A program made the translations under genes and the position numbers. The notes under the pieces were generated by a model. The model searched no databases. It saw nothing but the letters and a program-made list of their open reading frames with translations, and was not told where the DNA came from. A DNA stretch of 39,566 bases from positions 1-39,566 of the forward strand of contig JBDTVG010000131.1 of assembly GCA_040007395.1 (NCBI GenBank), in the 5' to 3' direction. This DNA is from DATGFK01 sp040007395 (GTDB lineage Bacteria; Chloroflexota; Anaerolineae; Aggregatilineales; UBA2796). Shown piece by piece: positions 6,333 through 15,007 of the stretch (its first letter is position 1; each line of letters opens with the position of its first letter).

Positions 6333-9300
6333 ATGACGACAGTACAGATACAAGGCAAAGTAAATCTACGCTATCTGGAAGCCATTAAAGAGCGCGTTTT
6401 GATCTATGACGGCGCGATGGGTACCAGCATCCAGAGCTACAATCTGAACGCTGAAGACTTCGGCGGCGAAAAGCTGAACGGCTGTAACGACTATCTTGTG
6501 ATTACCCGTCCCGATATTATCGAAGCGATCCACACCGGATTTCTGGAAGTGGGCAGCGAAGTAATCGAAACGGATACTTTCCGCTCCAACCGTCTGACAC
6601 TGGCAGAATATGGGTTGCAGGATCGCGTGTTAGAGATCAACCATGCGGCGGCACAATTGGCTCGTCGATTGGCGGATCGGTTCGAAGCGGAAACTGGTCG
6701 CGCTCGTTACGTGGCGGGCAGCATTGGACCATCGGGGAAATTACCGTCCTCAGACGATCCCGATCTCTCGAATATCACGTTTGCCGAACTGTCCGACATA
6801 TTCTATGAGCAAGCTAAGGGACTAGTCGAAGGTGGCGCAGATGTGCTGGTCATCGAGACGAGTCAGGACATTCTCGAAGTCAAAGCCATCATCACAGGCA
6901 TTGATCGCTATTTCAAAGACAGCGGCAACCGTGTCGCGCTGCAAGCCCAGATCACGCTGGATGTAAGCGGACGGATGCTGCTAGGCACGGATATTGCCGG
7001 AGCGCTGGCGACTCTCGAAGCCATGCCAATTGATGTGATCGGCCTGAACTGCTCGACGGGGCCGGAACACATGCGTGAACCAATCCGCTACCTGACCGAA
7101 CATAGCACCAAGCCGATCAGCGTATTGCCCAATGCTGGACTGCCCATCAACGTTGATGGCGAGGCTGTCTATCCAATGGAGCCAGATCCCTTCGCCAAAA
7201 TGCTAGCAGAATTTGTCGATTGGGGCGTGAGCGTAGTAGGTGGCTGCTGCGGCACGACACCCGCCCATCTTGCCAAAGTGATCGAATATGTAGGCCAGAA
7301 CCGTCCACAGAAAAATCGTCAACCTGAGACAGAAGCCCGCGCTTCGTCCGGGATGCGGGCTATGTCAATGATCCAAAACCCCGGCCCAACCATGATTGGA
7401 GAGCGCGTCAATAGTCAGGGCAGTCGCAAGATCAAACGCTTGCTGCTTGCCGATGACTACGAAGGGATTTTGCAGGTTGCCCGTGAACAGGTCGAGAACG
7501 GCGCACATATTCTCGATATATGCGTGGCGCTGACCGAACGTGCCGACGAAGTGGCGCAGATGAAAGCGGTTGTCAAGAAGCTCAGTATGAGCATCGAAGT
7601 GCCACTAATGATCGACACCACCGAGGTGGAGGTTGCCGAGGCCGCTCTTTCGGTTTATCCCGGACGTGGCATTATTAACGGCAACAATCTGGAAAACGGG
7701 CGTGAACGTATTGATAAAGTGCTGCCAATTGCCAAGAAATATGGCGCGGCGGTGCTGTCCATGACCATCGATCAAGTCGGTATGGCGAAGACAGCCGAGC
7801 GCAAGTTGGAAGTCGCGAAAGCGATCTACGATATTGCGGTGAACGAATATGGCATGACAGCGGAAGACCTGATCTTCGATGCGCTGGTCTTCACGTTGGC
7901 AACAGGCGATCCTGAATTTGCCAACAGCGCCGTCGAAACCATTGAAGGTATCCGTCTGATCAAGCGCGAACTGCCGGGGGTCATGACTTCACTCGGCGTA
8001 AGCAATCTGAGCTTCGGGTTGGGTGAAGCTGCACGCGCCGTATTGAACTCGGTATTCCTATATCATGCTGTACCTGCCGGACTAGATATGGCGATTGTCA
8101 ACCCGGCGCATATCAAGCCTTACGCCGAAATTCCAGAAGCACAGCGTGAACTCGCCAACGATCTGATCTTCAACCGCAACCCAGACGCGCTGGCGCACTA
8201 TATCCAATATTTCGAGACAAACAACGTCGTTCTTGACGATTCGCAAGCCGCCGAAGATCCGACTGAGGGCATGACCCCAGAGCAAAAACTGCACTGGCAG
8301 ATCGTTCACCGCAAAAAGGAAGGCGTGGAAGCGCTGGTTGACGAGTGCCTCAAGAACCAGAGTGCAGTCGCCGTACTCAACAATGTGCTGCTGCCTGCCA
8401 TGAAGGAAGTCGGTGACAAGTTCGGCGCGGGTGAGTTGATCTTGCCCTTCGTATTGCAGAGCGCCGAAACGATGAAGAAAACCGTTTCCTATCTGGAAAA
8501 TTTTCTGGAACGGAAAGAGGGGACTTCCAAAGGGGTCGTTGTGCTAGCGACGGTCTACGGCGATGTCCATGACATCGGCAAAAACCTTGTCAAGACGATC
8601 CTGAGCAACAACGGTTACACGGTGCACGACCTCGGCAAGCAGGTTCCCGCTAACGTGATTATCGAGGCGGCGCAGCAGCATAACGCTACCGCCATTGGCT
8701 TAAGCGCCCTGCTCGTCAGCACTTCCAAGCAGATGCCGCTGATTATCAATGAACTGGCGCGACGCGGCCTAAAGTATCCGGTACTCATCGGCGGCGCAGC
8801 GATCAATCGCCGCTTCGGACGGCGGATCTTGTTCCTCGAAGGCAGCGGTGAACCGTATGCCCCCGGCGTTTTCTACTGCAAAGATGCCTTCGAGGGTCTA
8901 GACAGAATGGATAAACTGGTCAATCCAGAGGAACGGACACTGCTGCTGGATCGCATCGTAGCGGAAGGCCAAGAGGAAATCGGCAAGGTTCAGAAGGCTA
9001 GCCCCATATCGCGGGTCGAGCGCCGTTCGTCGGTTACGCCCGCACCAATCATCCCGAAGCCGCCGTTCTGGGGATCAAAGACGATTGAGCGTATGTCTAC
9101 CGAGATTGTGCTGACCCATCTGCATAAGATGGAGTTGTTCCGGCTGAGTTGGGGGGCGAAGAATACGCACGGCCCAGAGTGGGACGAACTCAGCGCCGAC
9201 TTTGAAGTACGCCTGCAAAGGATGATCAAGGATGCCATCCGCAACAAATGGCTGTATCCGCAGGCCGTCTATGGCTATTTCCCAGCGAACGCCGACGGCA

Positions 9301-9866
9301 ACGATCTGATTATCTACGATCCCGCGCCGTTTCAGGCACAGACCAACGGTGACAAGCCGCAGAAAAACGAGATCGCTCGCTTCCACTTCCCGCGCCAACC
9401 AGATGGGGAATTCCTGTGCCTGAGCGATTACTACCGTCCGGTGGATAGTGGCGAAGTTGATATTGCTGCCTTCCAGATTGTCACAGTGGGCGAAGTTGCT
9501 ACACAGCACTTCGACCAGTTGCAAGGGTCGGATCAGTATAGTGATGCCTATTACTTTCACGGGCTAGCCGTACAATCCGCCGAAGCCACCGCGCAGTTTG
9601 TGACTCAGCATATCCGGCGCGAACTTGCCATCCCCGACAATCAGGGCAAACGCTATAGCTGGGGCTATCCTGCTTGCCCAGATCTCGAAGATCATACACA
9701 GATTTTGAAGCTGTTGCCCGAAGCCGCCACTAAGATCGGGATGGAACTAACCAGCGCTTACCAGTGGATACCAGAGCAATCAACAGCGGCGATTTTTATC
9801 CATCACCCGCAGACCAAGTATTTCGGTGTGGGTGTGAATCGCACCGAACAACTTTCTAATGCCTAA
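6333..9866 (+). CDS. metH: Cobalamin-dependent methionine synthase
   Basis: Encodes about 1177 residues from ATG 6333 (GGAGAG at 6318-6323 fits this start better than ATG 6324). It transfers the methyl group of 5-methyltetrahydrofolate to homocysteine via cobalamin. All modules are in order. The homocysteine-binding domain (about 15-320) has zinc ligands C240, C305 and C306. The pterin-binding domain is at about 345-620 (PTMIGERVNSQG). The helical cap is at about 650-730. The cobalamin domain has D-V-H-D-I-G with the cobalt-ligating His near residue 746, S-A-L and GGAA motifs. The C-terminal activation domain (about 920-1177) carries GYPACPDLEDH and HPQTKYFGVG. It is slightly shorter than the E. 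coli enzyme (1227). It is controlled by the SAM-I riboswitch upstream and overlaps the next gene by 8 bases. Confidence 0.96.
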   Translation: MTTVQIQGKVNLRYLEAIKERVLIYDGAMGTSIQSYNLNAEDFGGEKLNGCNDYLVITRPDIIEAIHTGFLEVGSEVIETDTFRSNRLTLAEYGLQDRVLEINHAAAQLARRLADRFEAETGRARYVAGSIGPSGKLPSSDDPDLSNITFAELSDIFYEQAKGLVEGGADVLVIETSQDILEVKAIITGIDRYFKDSGNRVALQAQITLDVSGRMLLGTDIAGALATLEAMPIDVIGLNCSTGPEHMREPIRYLTEHSTKPISVLPNAGLPINVDGEAVYPMEPDPFAKMLAEFVDWGVSVVGGCCGTTPAHLAKVIEYVGQNRPQKNRQPETEARASSGMRAMSMIQNPGPTMIGERVNSQGSRKIKRLLLADDYEGILQVAREQVENGAHILDICVALTERADEVAQMKAVVKKLSMSIEVPLMIDTTEVEVAEAALSVYPGRGIINGNNLENGRERIDKVLPIAKKYGAAVLSMTIDQVGMAKTAERKLEVAKAIYDIAVNEYGMTAEDLIFDALVFTLATGDPEFANSAVETIEGIRLIKRELPGVMTSLGVSNLSFGLGEAARAVLNSVFLYHAVPAGLDMAIVNPAHIKPYAEIPEAQRELANDLIFNRNPDALAHYIQYFETNNVVLDDSQAAEDPTEGMTPEQKLHWQIVHRKKEGVEALVDECLKNQSAVAVLNNVLLPAMKEVGDKFGAGELILPFVLQSAETMKKTVSYLENFLERKEGTSKGVVVLATVYGDVHDIGKNLVKTILSNNGYTVHDLGKQVPANVIIEAAQQHNATAIGLSALLVSTSKQMPLIINELARRGLKYPVLIGGAAINRRFGRRILFLEGSGEPYAPGVFYCKDAFEGLDRMDKLVNPEERTLLLDRIVAEGQEEIGKVQKASPISRVERRSSVTPAPIIPKPPFWGSKTIERMSTEIVLTHLHKMELFRLSWGAKNTHGPEWDELSADFEVRLQRMIKDAIRNKWLYPQAVYGYFPANADGNDLIIYDPAPFQAQTNGDKPQKNEIARFHFPRQPDGEFLCLSDYYRPVDSGEVDIAAFQIVTVGEVATQHFDQLQGSDQYSDAYYFHGLAVQSAEATAQFVTQHIRRELAIPDNQGKRYSWGYPACPDLEDHTQILKLLPEAATKIGMELTSAYQWIPEQSTAAIFIHHPQTKYFGVGVNRTEQLSNA

Positions 9867-10779
9867 TATACGCATCGCGCCATTTCGCCTACTGCTGACA
9901 GCAATGGTCTGTGGGTTGCTGTTGGCAATGCCGCTAACCCGAATCGTTGCCGCGCAAAGTGGCGATCCTGTGTTGATCGGGGCAGGCGATATTGCATCGT
10001 GCGGTTTGGATGGCGATGAGCAAACCGCCAAACTCCTTGACCAGATCGACGGAACGGTTATGGCGATTGGCGATAATGTTTATGCCAGCGGCAGCGCTGA
10101 GGAATTCAAGAAATGCTATGGGCCAAGCTGGGGACGTTTCAAGAAACGCACCCGTCCTGCCCCCGGCAATCACGATTACGTGACGGTGAACGCACAGGGT
10201 TATTTTGACTATTTCGGTAAGCTAGCAGGACCCGGCACGCTCGGCTACTACAGCTATAACCTCGGCGCGTGGCACATTGTCTCGTTGAACAGCAATATCG
10301 ATGCACGGGTTGTTTCGACACAGGGCAAATGGCTAAGAGCCGATCTGGAAGCGAATCGCACACGGTGTACGTTGGCCTACTGGCATCATCCGGTTTTTAG
10401 TTCGGCGGAAGTTCCCGATCTCAATCAGTACGTGCCGCAGTTGTGGACATTGCTCTATGAATACGGCGTGGATGTTGTTGTCAATGGGCATATCCATTAC
10501 TACGAGCGCCTTGAGCCGTTGAATCCGCTTGGCGAACACGATCTAAAACGCGGTATCCGTGAGTTTATCGTCGGCACGGGCGGTGCTACGCTCAATAAAA
10601 CCGTCGGTGAAAAGGCCAACCCGAACAGCGTTGTTCGTGACAACTCGACGTGGGGCGTGATCAAGTTCACGCTTCACCCGACCAGTTACGATTGGGAGTT
10701 TATCCCGGTAGCAGGCGGAACGTTCCATGATTCCGGCAGCGCTACTTGTATTGAACCACTAGAACAGGTTGTGTTTTGA
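9859..10779 (+). CDS. Exported metallophosphoesterase (calcineurin-like, purple-acid-phosphatase style)
   Basis: Encodes 306 residues with a signal peptide over about residues 1-32 (RLLLTAMVCGLLLAMPL...VAAQ). The two-metal site motifs are all present: GAGDIASC (D44), GDNVY (D72, N73), GNHDY (N104, H105), HHP (H176) and GHIHYYER (H211, H213). Proteins of this type hydrolyse phosphomonoesters or diesters outside the cytoplasm; the substrate is unknown. Its start lies inside the end of metH and 13 bases separate its stop from the next start, so it is clearly co-transcribed in the SAM-riboswitch operon, an unexpected partner for cytoplasmic methionine enzymes. Confidence 0.87.
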   Translation: MPNIRIAPFRLLLTAMVCGLLLAMPLTRIVAAQSGDPVLIGAGDIASCGLDGDEQTAKLLDQIDGTVMAIGDNVYASGSAEEFKKCYGPSWGRFKKRTRPAPGNHDYVTVNAQGYFDYFGKLAGPGTLGYYSYNLGAWHIVSLNSNIDARVVSTQGKWLRADLEANRTRCTLAYWHHPVFSSAEVPDLNQYVPQLWTLLYEYGVDVVVNGHIHYYERLEPLNPLGEHDLKRGIREFIVGTGGATLNKTVGEKANPNSVVRDNSTWGVIKFTLHPTSYDWEFIPVAGGTFHDSGSATCIEPLEQVVF

Positions 10780-10792
10780 AGTCGAGGATTAT

Positions 10793-12673
10793 ATGTCGCC
10801 AACCATTCCATTTCTGATCCGTTTGAAACAAGGCGCACTGCTCACCGACGGCGCAATGGGGACGATGCTGCACCAATCCGGCGCAAAGCTAGATGCCTGT
10901 TTCGATGAACTGAATATCAGCGCTCCGCAGCGGGTAACGGCGGTGCACCATGCTTTTGCCGAAGCCGGGGCAGAACTGCTCGAAACCAATACTTTCAGCG
11001 CCAATCGCTTCAAGCTGGCGGAGCATGGTCTGGCAGATCAAATCGTCGCGATCAATCAGGCGGGCGTGCGGCTAGCCCGCGAGGTTGCCGACGAAGTTAC
11101 CGTGTCTAGCGGCAAGCCGATCTATGTGGCGGGGGCGATTGGGCCGTTAGGCGCACGCCTTGCACCGTATGGGCGCGTGCAGCCGGAACAAGCGTTTGCC
11201 GTTTTCTGCGAACAGATCGTGGCGTTGGTTAAACCTTTACCAGTCGATGTTTTGGTCTTTGAAACCTTCACTGACTTGAACGAGATCGCGCAGGCGATTA
11301 AAGCGGCGCGATCCGTTGCACCCAACCTTCCTGTCATCGCATCGATGACGTTTACCCGCGATGATCGCACGGTCTATGGGGATGCGCCGCGTGAAGTAGC
11401 GAACGCACTGGTCGCGGCAGGGGCAGATGTGATTGGGGTCAATTGCAGCGGCGGGCCATCGCAATTGGCGCGGATCGCTTTGATTATGCGGGCTGTCGAG
11501 CCAGAAACGCCGATCTCAGTCATGCCCAACGCTGGCTTCCCAGAAACCGTTGCTGGGCGGGTGATGTACCCGGCTACGCCTGAATATTTCGGTGATTATG
11601 CGGTTGCTTTCCGGGATCTCGGTATAGCCGTGATCGGCGGCTGCTGCGGAACCAGCCCCAACCATATTCATGAGATGCGTAAAGCACTCGATACGCTGGA
11701 GCGCACCCAATCGGTAGTGGTTGCTGCGCCGATACTGAACGGTCACGAACCACCCCTTGCGTTAGAACAGCCAACAGAACTGGCGACTAAGCTGGCGGCG
11801 GGCAAATTTATTGTGACGGTTGAGATGGCTCCGCCGCACGGCTTCACCACGCAAAAAGTAATCGCTTCGGCGCGATTGCTGCAAGAAGCGGGGGTCGATA
11901 TGGTTAATCTGTCCGATAGTCCAATGGCTCGGATGCGGATGAGTCCTTGGGCGGTCTGCCATTTGATTCAAGATCAGATCAAGCTGCAAACGGTGCTACA
12001 CTTCCCAACACGCGGACGCAATCTGCTGCGTGTGCAGGGCGATCTACTGGCGGCGCACGCGCTTAATGTGCGTAATCTGTTTGTCGTCATGGGTGATCCA
12101 ACCCACATCGGTGACTATCCGAAAGCGCACGATAACTATGATGTTGTGCCATCTGGCTTAATCAAGCTGATCAAGCAGAATCTTAACGCGGGGATGGATC
12201 AAGCAGGCAACTCGATTGGTCAGCCGACTTCATTTGTGGTGGGCTGTGCGCTGAACATGGGCGCTCAGGATCTCGACGCGGAGATCAAGACACTGCAAAA
12301 GAAGATCGAAGCGGGCGCGGATTTTGCGCTCACGCAGACGATCTTCGATCCGGCAAAAGTCGAAGCCTTCCGCAAGCGCTATGAGGAGTTACATGGGCCA
12401 TTGAAACTGCCGGTGCTAGTCGGTATTCTGCCGCTGTATGGCGCACGACACGCCGCGTTTCTGCACAACGAAGTACCCGGCATTGATATTCCTGACTCAA
12501 TCCAGCAACGCATTAATCTCGCGGGCGACACTGCGCCTAAAACCGGAATTGCCATCGCTCAAGAATTGATCCACGATCTGCAAGGCTTGGTGCAAGGTGC
12601 CTATCTGATGCCGCCTTTTGGCAAATACGAGATGGCGGCGGAAATCATGGATTCGATAGTGCAGCCCGTCTAG
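10793..12673 (+). CDS. Bifunctional homocysteine S-methyltransferase / methylenetetrahydrofolate reductase
   Basis: Encodes 626 residues from ATG 10793, preceded by GAGGA at 10784-10788; an in-frame ATG at 10769 overlaps the phosphoesterase gene and is less likely. The N-terminal half (about 8-300) is a homocysteine methyltransferase domain with zinc ligands C218, C284 and C285 (IGGCCGTSPNH). The C-terminal half (about 335-620) is an MTHFR-type TIM barrel, starting KFIVTVEMAPPHG and carrying VMGDPTHIGDYP. This fusion is known from Bacillus YitJ and others: MTHFR makes the 5-methyltetrahydrofolate that MetH uses. It is co-transcribed with metH and so probably under the same SAM control. Whether the N-terminal half methylates homocysteine itself or helps channel substrate is not known from sequence. 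Confidence 0.93.
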   Translation: MSPTIPFLIRLKQGALLTDGAMGTMLHQSGAKLDACFDELNISAPQRVTAVHHAFAEAGAELLETNTFSANRFKLAEHGLADQIVAINQAGVRLAREVADEVTVSSGKPIYVAGAIGPLGARLAPYGRVQPEQAFAVFCEQIVALVKPLPVDVLVFETFTDLNEIAQAIKAARSVAPNLPVIASMTFTRDDRTVYGDAPREVANALVAAGADVIGVNCSGGPSQLARIALIMRAVEPETPISVMPNAGFPETVAGRVMYPATPEYFGDYAVAFRDLGIAVIGGCCGTSPNHIHEMRKALDTLERTQSVVVAAPILNGHEPPLALEQPTELATKLAAGKFIVTVEMAPPHGFTTQKVIASARLLQEAGVDMVNLSDSPMARMRMSPWAVCHLIQDQIKLQTVLHFPTRGRNLLRVQGDLLAAHALNVRNLFVVMGDPTHIGDYPKAHDNYDVVPSGLIKLIKQNLNAGMDQAGNSIGQPTSFVVGCALNMGAQDLDAEIKTLQKKIEAGADFALTQTIFDPAKVEAFRKRYEELHGPLKLPVLVGILPLYGARHAAFLHNEVPGIDIPDSIQQRINLAGDTAPKTGIAIAQELIHDLQGLVQGAYLMPPFGKYEMAAEIMDSIVQPV

Positions 12674-12701
12674 CATAAGACTACAAGGATCATGCCGTAC
12701 T

Positions 12702-13307
12702 ATGAATGTTGAACCCATCACACTTGAAGGGCGCTATGTCCGATTGGAGCCGCTTTCGCTCAGCCATCACGCGCAGTTATGCGAAGTTGGTCTGGATGAT
12801 GAGCTTTGGCGCTGGGTTCCGACAGTCGTAAAAACGGAAGATGATGTGCGTAAGTTCATTGAAAAAGCGCTGAGTTTGCGTGATGAGGGCAGCGCATTAC
12901 CTTTCGCCACCATTGAGCGATCATCGGGTCGCGCTATCGGCAGCACTCGTTATCTCAATATTGACCGAGCCAATCGACGGGTGGAGATCGGCTCCACGTG
13001 GGTAGGGACAAATTGGCAGCGCACGCCCATCAACACAGAAGCCAAATATCTGATGCTGTGCCATGCATTTGAGCAACTGAGCTGTATTCGGGTTGAGCTA
13101 AAAACCGATGCGCTCAACGAAAAGTCACGTAATGCCATTCTACGGCTCGGTGCTAAACAGGAAGGCATTTTTCGCAATCACATGGTAATGCCGGGAGGCC
13201 GCATCCGCGATTCAGTCTATTTCAGTATCATTGACTCTGAATGGCCTACAATTAAAGCGAATTTAGAAAATAAATTGACCCGTAACTGGTCGCCAACCCA
13301 AAGCTAA
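12702..13307 (+). CDS. GNAT-family N-acetyltransferase (RimJ/RimL-like)
   Basis: Encodes 201 residues. The start (VEPITLEGRYVRLEPLSLSH) and the ending (RNAILRLGAKQEGIFRNHMVMPGGRIRDSVYFSIID) match the RimJ/RimL-like group of GNAT enzymes; the AcCoA region lies at about 100-150 (RRVEIGSTWVGTNWQRTPINTEAKYLML). Members acetylate protein N-termini, antibiotics or small amines; the target is unknown. It starts 28 bases after the fusion gene stop, with AAGGA 13 bases upstream, so it is likely in the same transcript although unrelated in function. Confidence 0.85.
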   Translation: MNVEPITLEGRYVRLEPLSLSHHAQLCEVGLDDELWRWVPTVVKTEDDVRKFIEKALSLRDEGSALPFATIERSSGRAIGSTRYLNIDRANRRVEIGSTWVGTNWQRTPINTEAKYLMLCHAFEQLSCIRVELKTDALNEKSRNAILRLGAKQEGIFRNHMVMPGGRIRDSVYFSIIDSEWPTIKANLENKLTRNWSPTQS

Positions 13308-13372
13308 TCCTTGCCCCGCATTTCCGCGCTTGCTGTGTGAAGTTGGGGCAAACAATGAAAAGGAACAAATCC

Positions 13373-14665
13373 ATGACTTCTATTGATAGTGTTTCGACTA
13401 CCGTCTCTGATCGCAACGCATCTTTGCGTGAGATTGATCCCGAAATATACGAGATGATCCGTAAAGAGGAACACCGCCAACACGACAAGATCGAACTGAT
13501 CGCGTCGGAGAATGTGGTATCTCGCGCTGTATTGGAAGCGCAAGGCTCGGTGTTGACTAATAAGTACGCCGAAGGGCTTCCGGGCAAACGCTATTATGGC
13601 GGCTGCGAATACGTCGATATGGTTGAGACGCTGGCGATTGAGCGTGCCAAGAAATTGTTTGGCGTAAATTTTGCCAATGTGCAGCCCCATTCCGGCGCGT
13701 CTGCTAATATTGCCGTCTTCACCGCATTGCTGCAACCCGGCGACACGATCCTCGGAATGCGACTCGATCAGGGTGGACACTTAACGCATGGATCGCCGGT
13801 GAATTTCAGCGGCAAATTCTATAACGTCCATTTCTATGGTGTGGACAGCCAAACCGGACGCATCGATTACGACGAACTGCGCCGCATCGCCCTTGAAGTG
13901 AAGCCGAAGTTGATCACATCGGGAGCCAGTGCCTACCCGCGTATCATCGACTTTGCCCGAATGCGCGAAATTGCGGACGAAGCAGGCGCACTGCTCATGG
14001 CGGATATTGCCCATATTGCGGGGTTAGTCGCCGCGGGTGAACATCCGACCCCCGTTGGACAGGCACATATAGTCACGACCACCACGCATAAGACTCTACG
14101 TGGCCCACGCGGCGGTTTGATTATGACGAACGATGCCGAATTGGCTCAGAAGATCGACTCGGCGGTGTTCCCCGGCACGCAAGGTGGCCCGCTGATGCAC
14201 GTTATCGCCGCGAAAGCGGTGGCCTTCAAAGAGGCGCTTGAGCCATCTTTCAAGATCTATCAGCAGCAGATCCGTAAGAACGCCACCGCCTTTGCCGACG
14301 CACTCATCGAGCGTGGCTTTACGCTCTTTTCCGGCGGCACGGATAACCACTTGATGCTGATCGATTTGCGTCCACAGGCGTTAACGGGCAAGAAGGCACA
14401 GATCGAACTTGACGAAGTGGGCTTGACGACCAACAAGAACGCGATCCCCTACGACACTGAAAAACCTTGGATCACATCAGGATTGCGCGTAGGGACACCA
14501 GCCGCGACGACTCGCGGTTTTCGCGAAGCAGAATTTGTCGAGGTTGCCGATCTGATTCATCGCACACTGACTCACGTTGGCGACGCAACAGTCTATGAAT
14601 CAGTCCGCCACGATGTACAAGCCTTGTGCGATAAATTCCCCAACCGCACGTATTTAGACGAGTGA
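13373..14665 (+). CDS. glyA: Serine hydroxymethyltransferase
   Basis: Encodes 430 residues from ATG 13373, chosen because AAAAGGA lies 8 bases upstream; ATGs at 13355 and 13337 are in frame and would add 6 or 12 residues. The PLP-dependent enzyme converts serine and tetrahydrofolate to glycine and 5,10-methylenetetrahydrofolate. Hallmarks are ELIASENVVS (about 41-50), YAEGLPGKRYYGGCEYVD (about 65-82), DIAHIAGLVAAG (about 211-222) and the PLP-binding TTTTHKTLRGPRGG with K240. It supplies the substrate of the MTHFR encoded upstream, so the block covers serine to methylene-THF to methyl-THF to methionine. A 7-bp inverted repeat (TTGCCCC 13311-13317, GGGGCAA 13345-13351) lies just before the start. 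Confidence 0.96.
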   Translation: MTSIDSVSTTVSDRNASLREIDPEIYEMIRKEEHRQHDKIELIASENVVSRAVLEAQGSVLTNKYAEGLPGKRYYGGCEYVDMVETLAIERAKKLFGVNFANVQPHSGASANIAVFTALLQPGDTILGMRLDQGGHLTHGSPVNFSGKFYNVHFYGVDSQTGRIDYDELRRIALEVKPKLITSGASAYPRIIDFARMREIADEAGALLMADIAHIAGLVAAGEHPTPVGQAHIVTTTTHKTLRGPRGGLIMTNDAELAQKIDSAVFPGTQGGPLMHVIAAKAVAFKEALEPSFKIYQQQIRKNATAFADALIERGFTLFSGGTDNHLMLIDLRPQALTGKKAQIELDEVGLTTNKNAIPYDTEKPWITSGLRVGTPAATTRGFREAEFVEVADLIHRTLTHVGDATVYESVRHDVQALCDKFPNRTYLDE

Positions 14666-14719
14666 GTCATTACGATTTACTTCGTCCTAATGTCAAGTGA
14701 AGGTATTTCCAAAAATGGA

Positions 14720-14739
14720 GGGTCAGGCTGACCTGACCC
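14720..14739 (+). terminator. Perfect hairpin after glyA, without a clear U-tract
   Basis: GGGTCAGG (14720-14727) pairs with CCTGACCC (14732-14739) around a CTGA loop. It lies 55 bases after the glyA stop, so it may end that transcript, but the sequence after it is CTACAC, not a T-run. A second, imperfect palindrome (CGAG...CTCG flanked by GGG and CCC, about 14764-14784) follows closely. Confidence 0.45.
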
Positions 14740-14807
14740 CTACACAAACATGTATTGGAGATAGGGACGAGGCAAGTCTCGCCCATAAAAATCACACGAA
14801 TCTGTTG

Positions 14808-14813
14808 TATACT
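14808..14813 (+). promoter_or_regulatory. Candidate -10 box for the MFS leader transcript
   Basis: TATACT (14808-14813) is in the right place for a leader transcript starting near 14820. No convincing -35 box lies 16-18 bases upstream, so the call is weak. Confidence 0.35.
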
Positions 14814-14843
14814 ATTTTTGTGGTTTTAAGAAAGGTTTTGTCC

Positions 14844-14876
14844 ATGTTGCTTGTGCGGTGTCGCGGCTCCAACTAA
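14844..14876 (+). CDS. Possible leader peptide MLLVRCRGSN before the MFS transporter
   Basis: A 10-residue ORF (ATG 14844, TAA 14874-14876) has a good ribosome binding site, AAAGG at 14831-14835, 8 bases upstream. It lies 37 bases before a strong intrinsic terminator (14913-14948) and its last codons can pair with the 5' arm of that terminator (CGCGG and CCAAC with GTTGG and CTGCG). That is the layout of ribosome-mediated attenuation. The Arg-Cys-Arg segment is a +x+ type motif of the kind known to favour macrolide-dependent stalling, which is suggestive only. No homologues could be checked. Confidence 0.4.
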   Translation: MLLVRCRGSN

Positions 14877-14912
14877 GTCGCTAAATCTCTAACCGCATAC
14901 GCCCCCATCGTT

Positions 14913-14948
14913 GGCTGCGAACACTCTCACCGAGTGCGCGGCCTTTTT
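14913..14948 (+). terminator. Leader (attenuator-like) terminator before the MFS gene
   Basis: The 5' arm GGCTGCG-AA-CACTC (14913-14926) pairs with GAGTG-CGCGGCC (14932-14943): twelve pairs including one G-T and a two-base bulge, a 5-base loop, then TTTTT (14944-14948). It stands about 60 bases before the MFS start and after the short leader ORF, so transcription of the MFS gene must read through it. Confidence 0.75.
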
Positions 14949-15007
14949 CGATTCCTTCCTCGCCTATCTCGTCACCCGTCTACTCATTTGAAAAGGATAA
15001 TCTACTC

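Noticed and set aside
9075..9560. Minus-strand ORF of 161 codons inside metH
   Set aside because: Shadow of the metH activation domain in another frame, with no family features.
13304..13780. Minus-strand ORF of 158 codons over the glyA start
   Set aside because: Opposite strand of conserved glyA motifs; no ribosome binding site or family match.
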